Assembly (NCBI GenBank): GCA_963793005.1
Contig: CAWBYP010000002.1
Coordinates: 1 to 64,000, forward strand
Source: RPQJ01 sp963793005
GTDB lineage: Bacteria; Pseudomonadota; Gammaproteobacteria; Steroidobacterales; Steroidobacteraceae
Reading direction: 5' to 3'
DNA: 64,000 bases
Position numbers and translations under genes: made by a program. Shown in pieces: positions 22,495 through 33,336 of the stretch; the first letter of the stretch is position 1; every line of letters begins with the position of its first letter. Under the pieces are notes generated by a model. It saw only the letters and a list, made by a program, of their open reading frames with translations, made no database searches and was not told the origin of the DNA.

Positions 22495-25400
22495 ATGGTC
22501 TGGCAAAAGATCTTCGGTCGTCCCGCGGGGATAAAAAACGTTCGTCTCGCAAGCACAGGCAACGCATGCTTCGGATGGAACGGATGGAACGCCGCGAGGT
22601 GCTGGCGTCCAACCTCGGTGCCATCGCCGGCGTCGCATTCATCGACCAGGCGGGGGATGGCTCGGCAACCGGGCGATCCGCCGGTGGCGGTGGGAACCCA
22701 AGTCCAGCTGTTCGCTGACACCAACACGAATGGTCAGTTTGACGTCGGGCCGGACCTGTTGATCGGGACGGACTTGACCGACGCGACGGGCGGTTATCGC
22801 TTCGATGGTCTGACGGTCGGCACCTATTTCTTGGTGCAGGAAGCGATCCCCGGGGCTGAATACGCCGCCGCCGACCGCGGTCCAAGTCACCAACGGCATG
22901 GGGTTGCAGACTCAGCTGATTGATGACTATTCGACGACGACCCAAAGTGTGACCGCGACCGCTTCGTCGACGAACACCGCTTCGGCTTCCGCGAGCGAGG
23001 CGATCGGAGGATCGCGTGACATTCAGGTGACCAATTCGGCCGGCACCGGGCAGCTGACTTTGTTCGTCGACAGCGCCTCGGACACGTTGTCGGTCGGTGC
23101 GCTGGGGGATGGATCGGGGACCGCACTGATTCAATATGACGGTGCCGAAGCTACGGCAGTGCTCGATCCGGTCGGATTGGGAGGTGTCGCGTTTGCCGGG
23201 GGTGCCCCGGGCGACCCGCTCGATCCCGGTGCTGGATTGATCGTCGAAACGCGAGCACAGGACGCCGGCGATTCACTGTTCATCACGATCTATACCGATG
23301 GAAGCCGTTCGTCGACCGCCACCGTCACGATCAATGCGGACCCGACCAACTTTACCGAGACCTTTGTGCGATTCTCGGACTTCGTCGGCAACGCGGACTT
23401 CAACGATGTCGGTGCCGTCGAGACCTCGGTTACCGTTGGCGTCAACAACGACGTGAATGTCTCGATCGTTGAAACGCGGCGACCGGAGGTTGTTCAAAGC
23501 CAATCTCGCCAACATCCAACCCATTGCGCTTGGCGGACAACTCTTCTCGGACAATTCGGCGGTGGGTCAAAACGATGGGATTCGGCAAGGGACCGAAGCG
23601 GGCTGACGGGAGTCACGGTCGAGCTTTACCAGTTGGCGGGACCCGACGATGTCGTTGATCCGACGGGTGTTCCGTTGACGTCGACGACGACCGGTGCGGG
23701 CGGAACGTACAACTTCCCCGGCCTCGATCCCGGCAACTATGCGGTCGTCATACCGGCGAGTCAGTTCCAAACCGGTGCCGCCCTGTTCGGATTTGCCAAC
23801 AGCACGGGAAATGATCCTGCCCCCGATCCCGATGACAATGTCGACAACGATGATAACGGCACAACCGTCGCTGGCGGAGCCGTCGTCAGCGGCACCATCA
23901 CGCTGGTATCGAATGACGAGCCGATCGACGACGACGATACCAATCCGAACACGAACACGACCGTCGATTTTGGCTTCTTCCCGCAGATCGACCTGGTGAT
24001 CACGAAGAGTCTCAACGCCGCGTCGTCCAATATCATTGCGGGAGGCAATGCGGTCTTTGACATCGTCGTCAAAACGCTGGCCCCCTGAATGCGACCAACG
24101 TCGAAGTCGAAGACATCTTCCCGGCCGGACTTGACGTTTACCGGAACGCAGAATCCATCCGGGGCCTTCACGACCAACGTCAACGGCGCGACCGTCAATG
24201 TGGTGTTGGGAACCGTTGCCGCGGGGACCACCGCGACCTTCCAGTTGACCGCGACGATCGGAGACAACCAGACGGCCGATATCACCAACACGGCGACGGT
24301 CAGCGGTACCGAAGTCGATGTCAATCCGGCGAACAATTCCGACGACGAAGCTGCTGAATCTGATCGAAACGGACCTGCGGATCACGAAGACCGCTTTGAC
24401 CGATCCGGTCAATGCCGGAAGCCAGTTGACTTATCAAATCACCTGTTACCAACGACGGCCCGACGGTGCGGCGGGCGTCGTGGTTGTCGATCCGCTGCCG
24501 ACGGGCGTGACTTTCGTCGGGGGCAACGTCGACGGAGCGACAAACCTGGTCAGCTTTAACGCGGGCACCGGCGAGGTGACGGCAACCGTCGGGACGCTGG
24601 CCAACAACGCCAACTTCCATCATCACGATCGTGGTCAGCGTTGCCGATGACGCGGCAAGCCCCCTGACCAACAATGCCACGGTGACGGCCGATCCGAATA
24701 CCGATCCCGATCCGACCAACAACAGCGACGTCGGTCGATACCGACGTCCAGCGACAGGTCGACGTGGCGGTGACGAAAACGGTTACCGGAACACCGATCG
24801 CCGGGCAGGACGTGACCTACACGGTCGATGGTCACCAACAACGGACCGAGCCAGGCGCGCGGTGTCAGCGTCGTCGACACGCTCAATACCGACCTGACGT
24901 TTGTCAATGGCAGCTTTGATCCGGGAACCTCCGGTGTCACCGTTTCACAAAACGGCCAAACGCTGACGTTCGACGTCGGCATCTTGGATGCCGCGCAAAC
25001 GGCAACCTTCTCGTTTGACGTGTCGATCGCATCGTCGGCTTCGGGAACGATCTCGAACACGGCGACGGCGTCGACAACCGACAACGACAGCGACAATACC
25101 AATGACGCCGATTCGGTTGATCTCACGGTTCAGCGGCAGGTCGACTTGATTTTGACAAAGGCGGTCAACCCGGCGACCGCGGTGCCGGGCCAGGATCAGC
25201 TTGTGTACACGTTTACGGTCAGCCACGACACCGACAGCTGTCAGCGATGCGGCGAATGTGGTCGTCACCGACGTCCTTCCGGCCGGTCTGGTCGGTGCCG
25301 TGATTTCGGCTCCCACGGCCGACAACACCAACTTTGCCAACAACACCGTCACCGTTCGAATTCGATTCGATTCCGGTCGGCGAGACGCGAACCTTTACCG

Positions 25401-26666
25401 TCACGGTGGACATCGACGAAGCGACGACCGGAACGGTGACCAACACCGCGTCGGTCACGTCCACCGGTACGGACCTCGATCCGACCAACAATAGCGATAG
25501 TGTCGATACCACCATGACGCCCGATCTTTGACGTCGTCGTGACGAAGACGGCCAACAATCCGACGCCGGGACCGGGGAGCACGATCACCTATTCGGTTGC
25601 TTTGAGCAACGATGGGCCAAGCTCGGCGCCGGTGTCGTGCTGAGCGATACGATTCCGACCGGATTGACGTTTGTCAGCGGGACGCTTGCGGGACAAAACG
25701 CGACGAGCAATGGAACCACGGTGACATTCCCGGCGATCACGATTGATTCCAACGCGACCGCAACGGCCACGTTGACCTTTACCGTCAACTCGTCAGCCGC
25801 CGGAACGATCACCAACACGGCGAGCATTCCGAATCTCTCCGCCGCCGGAGAAAACGATATCACCAACAACTCGGACACGGCCGACATCACCGTCACGCCG
25901 CAGGTCGACCTCGCGATCACGAAATCGGTGTCGCTGCCCAATGCCCAAATCGGCAGCAATTTGACCTACACGATCACGGTCATGAACAACGGTCCTTCGC
26001 AGGCGAGCAACATCCAGGTCCAGGATACGTTGCCGGCCGGTGTCACGTTCGTCAGCGGCACCGGTCCCGCCGGTGAGGCGCTCAGCGCGACCGGTGGCGT
26101 GGTGACCGTCAACCGCGCCACGCTCAACAACGCCGGTATGTTCAGCTTTACGATCAACGGAACGGTCGCCGCGGGTGCCGCCGCAACGCAGATCAATACC
26201 GCAACGGTCACTTCGAGTACCAATGAAACGAATACCGCCAATAATACCGCAACCGTGACCACGACCGTGGATCCGGTGACCTCCACCATCGCGGGTTCGG
26301 TCTACGTCGATGCCAACAACAACGGTATTCGCGATGCGACCGAACAGCCGATCCAAGGTGTGCAATTGACTCTCACCGGCACCGATTCGCTGGGCAATGC
26401 CGTCACCGCATCGGCCACGACCGATGCCAACGGCAATTACATGTTCAGCAATCTGCCGCAGGGGACCTACACGGTGACGCAAACTCAGCCACCGGGATTC
26501 CGCGACGGACATGGAAACCGTCGGTACCGGTGCCACGGCGGTCGCCGCCGACAATGTCTTCTCTCAAATGGGCCTGGGCTCCGACACCGATGCGATCGGC
26601 TTTAACTTCGGCGAATTGAATGAACTTCTCTCGAAGAGGCGTTTCTTGGCGTCGACGGGTCGGTGA
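22495..26666 (+). CDS. giant surface protein with SdrD-B and six DUF11 repeats, frameshifted
   Basis: About 1,390 residues if repaired. The N-terminus carries RMERMERREVLA, a planctomycete export-type motif instead of an ordinary signal peptide. Next come an SdrD B-like module (TQVQLFADTNTNGQFDVG), a Ser/Thr-rich section (22920-23500), a second B module (GGTYNFPGLDPGNYAVVIP) and an Asp-rich segment. DUF11 repeats each begin with a [ILV]-TK motif: DLVITKSLN, DLRITKTAL, VDVAVTKTV, VDLILTKAV, FDVVVTKTA and VDLAITKSV. A last B module (VYVDANNNGIRDATEQPIQG) precedes the C-terminal LLSKRRFLAST. Likely an adhesin or cell-surface filament. Roughly eight frame changes. Confidence 0.82.
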
Positions 26667-26786
26667 TGACGCCGATACCGACGGCGTAAGGTGGCAATCG
26701 TGAGTCGGTTCGGCACGCTCCCAACGGGAGCCGGTGGCGAGTGACGACCGAGCGAGTCGAACCGACATCACGAAATCAAGAAACGC

Positions 26787-26822
26787 GAAACGCTGGGCTT
26801 TCGGGGGGAAGTCGAGCGTTTC
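26787..26822. terminator. hairpin between convergent genes
   Basis: GAAACGCT (26787-26794) pairs with AGCGTTTC (26815-26822), with extra inner pairing. T-rich sequence follows on the plus side, so it can terminate the DUF11 gene; the minus-strand small secreted gene ends 6 bp away at 26828. Confidence 0.6.
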
Positions 26823-26827
26823 TTCGT

Positions 26828-27316
26828 TTATTTTTCGATCATGCCATACATGTGGCCGCCGACCGCGTCATGTTGCCATGTGCCGGCGTACCGCCCCGAA
26901 TGAATCAGGACGCGTGCCCCAAAAGTTGCCCATGCCGGGAATCCAGAACGAATCGAGCGTGATGACGGGAGTGCTTCCCGACCAAAGGATCTTCTAGCTC
27001 CAAGGGAACTTCATTGTCGACGTCGCCGTACTTGATCCGCGCCGTCATTCGATACATGTCTTTCTGCGGTAACTTCTCGCACTTGCTGATCGTGTACTCT
27101 TCGGTCTTGGGCGAGGCGTCGGGTTTGCCGTCGACGGTAAACTTGCCGACAAACTTGGCTCCGCTGAGGTAATCGGCAAGTCGTTGCTCGCGATCGTTGT
27201 CTGTGGTATCCGCTTCGGCCGCCGCTTTTTCTTTTTCCTGAGCGGCAAGTCTTGCGGGATGCTTGCACGAGCAAGACGATCATCAAGGTCGCAAACAACA
27301 GACAGACACGATTCAT
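26828..27316 (-). CDS. small secreted protein of unknown function (planctomycete-type), frameshifted
   Basis: The start at 27316 gives a hydrophobic leader (MNRVCLLFATLMIVLLVQA). After a frame change the mature part reads QEKEKAAAEADTTDNDREQ and then FTVDGKPDASPKTEEYTI, YRMTARIKYGDVDNEVPLEL. After further shifts it ends TPVITLDSFWIPGMGNFW and YAGTWQHDAVGGHMYGMIEK. The pattern of a beta-rich 150-residue secreted domain closing with 'GTW-H-GGHM-G-IEK' seems familiar from planctomycete genomes. I assign no function. Confidence 0.6.
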
Positions 27317-27768
27317 GGCATGGTCCTCCGAGGGTGGAACGATCAACGCTCTGATCGTCCCGGCTTGCATAGCCCACTGGCAAGGCTCGAGCCGTCACGC
27401 TCCGCACGTGATGAATTTCCGCGTTTCGAACAAGTTGACGCCAAGCGAGTGACTGAGAATCGGCAAGGCCACCGAATGGACGGCCGAGGGTCGTATCGCG
27501 AACGTCGTGCTTGCGATTGGTAACCATTGCACGGGAGGACGCAATGTCGGGCTGCATCTCGCGCAGCGAGATGGCGTACGTTAGCTTAGCAGTGGGCGGT
27601 AAATAGCGTCGGTGCCTTTTCTGCAAAACACCCGGGGCCGCTCCGCGGGAAACGGTATCTGACACGTATTTACGGTACGATCCTTAGAAGGTCACAGAAC
27701 GCATGGTCGAGACCAACTTCGGGACAATGATGCAATGACTGGCGAGTCCTTCCTCGAAGCTGCACACC
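27317..27768. other. intergenic region
   Basis: A 452-bp divergent gap between the small secreted gene and the molybdoenzyme. No reading frame with family resemblance and no clear palindrome was seen; it should contain both promoters. Confidence 0.4.
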
Positions 27769-28999
27769 TTGCTGACCCGGCGATACTTTCTTGGCTTGGG
27801 GGCAGCCGGCCTGGCCGCGATGCGTTCCCGATGGCTCTCTTGCGGCCGATCAGGAGTCGAACGACGAATTGCGCAGAGCGGTGACCAACCTCGAACCGTG
27901 GCTGACATCGTCAGGATGACTTTCAAGACGTCTCACGCGGAAACCCGAAACCTCATACGCTCGACGACGCCACGCGCGTGCAGGTCGGGCTGACCCGCGA
28001 GACTTGGAAGCTGGAGGTGGTCAGTGATCCGCAGTCTCCGGCGGAGCTGAAGAAACCCCTTTCGGTCGAAGCGGGAACAGCTTTCGATTTTCAACAGCTG
28101 ATGCAACTCGCGGAAACCAGAGCGTCGTTCGTTTCGCGAAAGTGATGACCTGCTTGAACATTGGCTGCCCGCTGGGGACCGGGATTTGGGAAGGGGTTCC
28201 GCTTCGCGATGTGCTGTGGATGACGAAGCCGCAGCAGAATCTTCGCCGTGTTTTCTATCACGGGTATCACAACGACAAACCCGAACAAATGTTTCGCAGT
28301 TCGCTTCCGGTCGGCCGAGTTTTGGAGGATCCGTTTGATCTTCCTCCCGTGATTCTGTGCTACAAGCTCAACGGCCAGTACCTCTCACCCGAGCGCGGTG
28401 GGCCGGTTCGCGTGGTGGTTCCCGAGGCCTACGGATTCAAGAGCATCAAATGGCTGACACACATTTATTTGTCGAACATCCCTGCGGCCAATGATACCTA
28501 CGCCGAAAAGAATAATGATGTCGACAGTCCGCTGAAGACCTTCTGCGCCACGCTATCCCTGCCGAAAAAAGTCAAAGCGAAGCAACCCTTTGCGATCACG
28601 GGATACGCGCAAGTCGGGATCTCCGGATTGAAGAAGGTGCAAGTCTGGATGCAGAAAGCGGATCAGCAATGGCCCGATGACGACGAGTATTTTCAAACGG
28701 CGCCATGGATCGATGCGCAAATTCTGCCCGCCCCGAGCGACTGGGGCGGCGAGTTGGGCAACGAACTCCCGCAGTCGACCCTGGGATTCGATCCGGAGAC
28801 GGGACGACCTCAAACCTGGCCGATGCGATTGACGAAAGCTCACTGGGCGATTCTGCATCCCGGTTTGGAAGCGGGTGATTACGTGTTGCGATGCCGAACC
28901 ATCGACGAGAAAGGAAGTCCGCAGCCCTTGCCGAGGCCCTTCAAGAAATCGGGACACGCCGCGATCGAACGCAAGAGCCTGCAGGTCTCCGAGAATTGA
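27769..28999 (+). CDS. sulfite oxidase-like molybdopterin oxidoreductase, Tat-exported (frameshifted at the N-terminal third)
   Basis: A TTG start at 27769 gives a twin-arginine leader (LLTRRYFLGLGAAGLAA). Frame changes near 27840, 27930 and 28130 separate it from VQVGLTRETWKLEVVSDP and from the main body. The body starts VMTCLNIGCPLGTGIWEGV, which holds the cysteine expected to bind molybdenum, and continues GGPVRVVVPEAYGFKSIKWL. A C-terminal Mo-co dimerisation-type domain follows (FAITGYAQVGISGLKKVQVW). The family oxidises sulfite or reduces related S/N-oxides in the periplasm. The TauE/SafE exporter 1.4 kb away supports a sulfur role, but the substrate is not proven. Confidence 0.8.
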
Positions 29000-29165
29000 C
29001 CGGACCGCAGCATCGGTATCAACACCCTTTGCACCTTCCGAAATCGCCCTTCCCCCGGGAGTCCGTCCGGCTTTGGAAGGTTAGCTCGGGCGGAAACGAA
29101 GAGAGCCGCGAAGCGGTGGCACATCCTTAGCGGGTGACCAAGAGGCGGTAAGGATTGCTGCCGCC

Positions 29166-29519
29166 GTGCTTGGCGAGCCGAGGCTTCGCCCTCAAGGGGG
29201 GCCCTGTCACGTATCAATCTATTTGACGACGGCCGTTGACTATCCGATCATGCGTGCCAAGGTCATTCGCGAACCGTGGCAGACGGCGGATCTGTTCACC
29301 AGCCAGGTTCGTCAACTGCACAGACCGTTGAGCTGGGCCTGGGTGCGGTTGGTAGAAAACCAGAAACTGACTTTGACGTTTGAAATGACCGGAGCGAACC
29401 CTTCGGCACTCAAGCGTTGGACGCTGGAAATCGATCGCGGCGAGATGGTCGCGCACGATCAACCAGCAAACGGAGAGCCGGCGATGTCGCGTGTCCGGGA
29501 CGCATCATTCGTTTCCTAA
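29166..29519 (+). CDS. hypothetical protein or C-terminal fragment
   Basis: An open frame of about 117 codons. The part from about residue 17 onward looks protein-like (LTTAVDYPIMRAKVIREPWQ, LSWAWVRLVENQKLTLTFEM) and has beta-strand character, while the first 15 residues do not, so the true start may be elsewhere or the gene may be a fragment. No family is recognised. It lies 25 bp before the EF-hand gene in the same direction. Confidence 0.4.
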   Translation: MLGEPRLRPQGGPCHVSIYLTTAVDYPIMRAKVIREPWQTADLFTSQVRQLHRPLSWAWVRLVENQKLTLTFEMTGANPSALKRWTLEIDRGEMVAHDQPANGEPAMSRVRDASFVS

Positions 29520-29543
29520 TCCCATTATCCATCGAGAAATTTC

Positions 29544-30341
29544 ATGTCTGATCAAGCAGTTGGCTCTTCCGATGCCGAAGGGGGTAACACGCGCAAGATT
29601 CTGCTGTTCGCGATCCTCGGCCTCCTGGTGCTCGCGTTGGCGTACGATTACCGCGTCGCACGACCGAGTGTTGAAACCGCTTACAACAAGATTGTCGATC
29701 GCAACACCGAGGTGAATCGCAAGAGCACCGAGGTCTTCACGAATCTGGATGTGCGGCAGCTGATCGGGAAGGAACCCTCGCGGACGTTCGAGGACGCCAA
29801 CGGTGATCTGGTCGAGGTCTACAGCTGGCGGAGTGGGCTGCCGATCCGATCGCACGAACTGTTCACGGTCTTCAAACCGAACAACGGAAAGTTCTTGTTT
29901 TATCGTCACGCGAAATTCAAGTATGAGACGAGCGGTGAAGTCTCGAACTTCAGCGTTCCCATCGTCATTGAGCAGCCTGGAGACGATCCCTCGCTGGAGG
30001 AAATGCCGGCGGAAGCGAACCAGGGGTCGGGAGGCGGTGGTGGTCCGGGCGGAGGGCAAGGCCGACCTCGAATGGATCCTGCAGCGAGATTTGCCGAGAA
30101 CGATGCGGACGGAGATGGCTTCTTGAGGGACGATGAGATCCCCGTCAACCAGCGAGAAGCGATGTCGGAGATCGACACCGACGGTGATGGCGCGATCTCG
30201 AAGGACGAGATGATGGCTCGCGCCGAAGCGATGCGAGCCCGGTTTGGCGGCGGACCGGGACAACAGGAATCCGATCGAGTGAGAGTGCGCAGCCGACCCG
30301 AGGCGGAAGAGCCGGATTCCGTGGAGAAGACTGACGAGTAG
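29544..30341 (+). CDS. membrane-anchored EF-hand protein
   Basis: An uninterrupted 265-residue protein. One transmembrane helix (ILLFAILGLLVLALAY, about residues 19-34) anchors it, with the bulk probably periplasmic. The middle domain (TEVFTNLDVRQLIGKEPSRT and following) is not recognised. A Gly-rich linker precedes two canonical EF-hand loops near the C-terminus, DADGDGFLRDDE and DTDGDGAISKDE, with Asp at positions 1, 3 and 5 and Glu at 12. Calcium binding is very likely; the partner is unknown. One of few intact genes in the first 32 kb. Confidence 0.8.
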   Translation: MSDQAVGSSDAEGGNTRKILLFAILGLLVLALAYDYRVARPSVETAYNKIVDRNTEVNRKSTEVFTNLDVRQLIGKEPSRTFEDANGDLVEVYSWRSGLPIRSHELFTVFKPNNGKFLFYRHAKFKYETSGEVSNFSVPIVIEQPGDDPSLEEMPAEANQGSGGGGGPGGGQGRPRMDPAARFAENDADGDGFLRDDEIPVNQREAMSEIDTDGDGAISKDEMMARAEAMRARFGGGPGQQESDRVRVRSRPEAEEPDSVEKTDE

Positions 30342-30343
30342 CG

Positions 30344-30431
30344 GTAGGCCGGACCGAGCGGAGCGAGTTCCGGCATGACTCGCAAAGAAACATTGCGTTT
30401 GCCGGAACTCGCTTCGCTCGGTCCGGCCTAC
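30344..30431. repeat. second copy of the planctomycete GTAGGCCGGACCGAG palindrome
   Basis: The arm at 30344-30373 pairs with 30402-30431 almost perfectly; the element matches the one at 11088-11178. It sits exactly between two convergent genes (stop at 30341, other stop at 30440), so it probably also ends transcription. Confidence 0.85.
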
Positions 30432-30439
30432 TTTCGTGC

Positions 30440-31201
30440 TCAATACCGACCGAGACAGGGCGCGGCCAATCCGGCCAGCCCCATCAGGAAAAGGAGAATC
30501 AGCGTGACTCGACGCAGTCGCTCGCGCCCGAGTTTTGTGCCGAATCGCAGTCCAAAGTAAGTGACCACAAGCAGCAAAGGGATCAGCCCCGCCGCGATCA
30601 GACCGGCCTGGAGGATTCGATTCCCGAAGACGAAGTACAAGACTCCCAGGGCGGGAGCAATGCTGATCAAGTACATCGCAAACAGAAACGCGCGAGTCTG
30701 TTTGGTTCCCCAGTCGTGTGCTTGGACCCAAAACACCATGGCCGGGCCACCCATGCCGACCAGCCCCTGCAAGAACCCGGAAATGGGAAATGCAATGAAG
30801 GCCCAGATTGGATTCAATTTGGGACGGGGCTTGGGTCGCAACAATATGATTGCCAAGGTGACGGCCAGCACCACGCCTCCGACGATCTGGCGAATCGTGT
30901 CCATCGGCAGCGACTCCATCGCTTTGAGAACCCAGACGCCGGCGGGAAAAAATACCAGCCGCCCGAGTCCCGGCCAGATCACTTGCTGGAAAGTAATCGA
31001 TCGGCGCAAGCTCCACACGCCCCACACGTTTTGCGGAATCGTGGCCACCAGCAACGAACATTGAGCTGCCGGAATGGTGTACCCGAACCAAAGTAGCGCC
31101 GGAACGATCAGCAGACCAGCGGCGAAACCCGCAGCCGACTGGACGAAGATCCCTACGCAGAGAATGATCGCCAATGGAAAAGTCGAAATGAAGAAATCCA
31201 T
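30440..31201 (-). CDS. TauE/SafE family anion exporter
   Basis: An intact 253-residue membrane protein with about eight hydrophobic helices. The family's two Gly/Pro-rich repeats are visible: FVQSAAGFAAGLLIVPALLW in the N-terminal half and GFLQGLVGMGGPAMVFWVQ in the C-terminal half. TauE/SafE proteins move sulfite or organosulfonates across the inner membrane. The nearby sulfite-oxidase-like enzyme and the sulfatases suggest a sulfur-compound substrate here, though that is inferred from context. Confidence 0.88.
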   Translation of the reverse strand: MDFFISTFPLAIILCVGIFVQSAAGFAAGLLIVPALLWFGYTIPAAQCSLLVATIPQNVWGVWSLRRSITFQQVIWPGLGRLVFFPAGVWVLKAMESLPMDTIRQIVGGVVLAVTLAIILLRPKPRPKLNPIWAFIAFPISGFLQGLVGMGGPAMVFWVQAHDWGTKQTRAFLFAMYLISIAPALGVLYFVFGNRILQAGLIAAGLIPLLLVVTYFGLRFGTKLGRERLRRVTLILLFLMGLAGLAAPCLGRY

Positions 31202-31233
31202 CGCTGCATCCTATACGACCTCCGCCCGGATCG

Positions 31234-32135
31234 TCAGCAGTCAAGTTCGGGTTCGATTCGACGGCCGCTTTGCGCATCAAAAAAGTGCACGTCTCGAAGC
31301 TGCGCCGCCAAGGAAATTGCTGCCCCGGCATCCTCCGGCACGCGGCTCATAATCGCCAGAATCGAGTCATCCTGCGTTTGCAAGTACACGTGCACGTCGT
31401 GTTGCATTGTCCGCAGACTTATCAGTCGGGCATCGACTGAGATGCCTGCCGCCTGGGCATCGTCGCGCTTCCGCAGATCATCGTCGATCCCGTGAAACGA
31501 TTCGGGCCGAACACCGACGATCAGGTCTCGGTCCCGACCGGCAAAACGGAGATGCGCGGGACACGAAATGCAAGGATTGGCAAAGTCGACTGTGCCCCTC
31601 ACCAGCTTCGCTCGAAGCAAATTGATCGGGGGCGAACCGATCGCTTGCGAGACCGAGACAGTTTGAGGGTGGGAATAGATTTCCCGTGGCGTTGCGAACT
31701 GAACGATTCTGCCCGCTTCCATCACGGCGATCCGGTCGGCCATTCGCAACGCTTCCTGGGCGTCATGCGTCACATGGATCGATGTGCCAGGCACCTCCGC
31801 ATGCCATCGAAGGATATCATCCTGCAGCCCGTAACGAACGGGAGCGTCGCAGCGCCGAGAGCGGTTCGTCAAGCAGACGGAGCGACGTGCTGCGCAATTG
31901 CTTTGGCAATCGCGCGCGCGGCGAAGTTCTCCACCGCTCAGTCGATTTGGAAAACGATCGAGGATCGCTTCGATATGCGTCAGCGCAACCGCTGTATCGA
32001 GACGGGATTGAATCTCGCTGGCACTCAGCTTTCCCTTCAGTGCAAAACGGATCGAATCGCCGACGGTAAGGTGGGGATAAAGACCATCATTTTGAAAGAC
32101 CATCGCCACGTGTCGTTTCGCGAGGTGCGACGTGG
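31234..32135 (-). pseudogene. ABC transporter ATPase (MalK/UgpC-like), 5' end missing
   Basis: The remaining part covers the Q-loop (VAMVFQNDGLYPHLTV), the signature (RLSGGE), a frame-disrupted Walker B region near 31850, the switch His (SIHVTHDAQEALRMADRI) and a TOBE-type C-terminal domain (LIVGVRPESFH). Walker A and the first about 60 residues are absent because the sequence changes identity at about 32,125-32,155, where a cusA-type gene begins. The subfamily energises sugar or glycerol-phosphate import. Two further frame changes near 31850-31900. Confidence 0.8.
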
Positions 32136-32155
32136 TTGACGCACTTGCCGTCACC
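32125..32155. other. junction between planctomycete DNA and metal-efflux DNA
   Basis: On the minus strand, cusA homology runs to NIMSLGG (about 32,156) and stops; ABC ATPase homology starts at about HLAKRHVAMVF (about 32,130) in another frame. Both genes lose essential parts at the same point. No transposon end or tRNA is present. Confidence 0.75.
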
Positions 32156-33334
32156 ACCCAGGGACATGATGTTGGAAGAGAGCTTAAGAAAGTACATGGG
32201 AATGAAAGAGATCACCACCGCAATTGGTAAAGCGATGATCGGCACCAGGGCGGAGCGGAAATTAAGCAGGAAAAAAATCACAACCAGGCTGACCACCACG
32301 ATTTCCTCGATCAGCGTTTTCTGCAGGTTACCACGGACCGGCGGATAAGCTCGGAACGGTCGTAGGTCGGCACGATCCGAACGCCCTCCGGAAGCCCCGG
32401 CGTGATCTCCTTGATTTTTGCTTTTACGGCGTTGATAACTTTAAGGGCGTTTTCGCCGTGGCGCATTACGACAATGCCGCCGGCCACCTCGCCTCTGCCG
32501 TCCAGTTCAACAATTCCGCGGCGAAGGTCAGGCCCGAAGACGACGTTGGCGATGTCGCGTAGCAGTACCGGAGTCCCGCCCTTGCTGCCCACCACGATCG
32601 ACTGGATATCCGCCAGCGACTTGATATAGCCTCTGCCGCGCACCTATGTACTCGCGGCCGGAATCTCGAGCAGCCGCCCCTCGACGTCGTTGTTGGACAT
32701 GCGGATGCGCTCCATCACGTCGCGGATGGAGATGCCGTAGGCCGAGAGGCGGTTGGGGTCGACGTTGACCTGGTACTGCTTGACGAAGCCGCCGACGCTC
32801 GCCACCTCGGCCACGCCCTCGACGCTGGCGAGCGCGTAGCGGATGTACCAGTCCTGCAGCGTCCTCAGGTAGGCGAGGTCATGGGTGCCGCTTTCGTCGA
32901 CCAGCGCGTAGGTGAACACCCAGCCGACACCCGACGCATCCGGCCCGAGGACGGGGCATTGCACCCTCGGGCAGACGCCCGGATATCTGCTGCAGGTATT
33001 CCAGCACTCGGGATCGCGCCCAGTAGATGTCGGTGCCGTCCTCGAAGATCACGTAGACGAAGGAAGAGCCGAGATCCGAGAATCCCCGGACGGTTTTGAC
33101 TCGGGGGGCCGAAATCAGGGCCGTGACGATCGGGTAGGTGACCTGGTCCTCGATCAGGTCCGGGCTGCGGCCTTCCCACGGCGTGTAGACAATGACCTGT
33201 ACGTCTGAAATGTCCGGCACGGCGTCTAGCGAGATGTTCTTCAGCGCATACAGCCCGCCCAGGGTCAGCAGCAGCACGGCTGCGAACACCAGGAACCGGT
33301 TTTTGGCGCAGCTTTCTATGATTTTCTCGATCAT
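32156..33334 (-). pseudogene. cusA: heavy-metal RND pump CusA/CzcA, 3' part missing
   Basis: Starts MIEKIIESCAKNRFLVFAAV at 33334, two bases after the cusB stop. The first porter segment is clear (DISDVQVIVYTPWEGRSPDL, RVKTVRGFSDLGSSFVYVIF), then after a frame change GVGWVFTYALVDESG, VSIRDVMERIRMSNNDV-like sequence, GTPVLLRDIANVVFGPDLRR, and the TM2-TM3 region VVSLVVIFFLLNFRSALVPI. It stops at the junction, so about 60% of the usual about 1,040 residues, including most membrane helices, is missing. Frame changes near 32,940, 32,640 and 32,320. Role in a whole system: proton-driven export of Cu/Ag or Zn/Co/Cd across both membranes. Confidence 0.85.
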
Positions 33335-33336
33335 TT

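Noticed and set aside
22340..23134. 264-codon minus-strand frame before the DUF11 gene
   Set aside because: Arg/Ser-rich shadow; the plus strand has the export motif and SdrD-B module.
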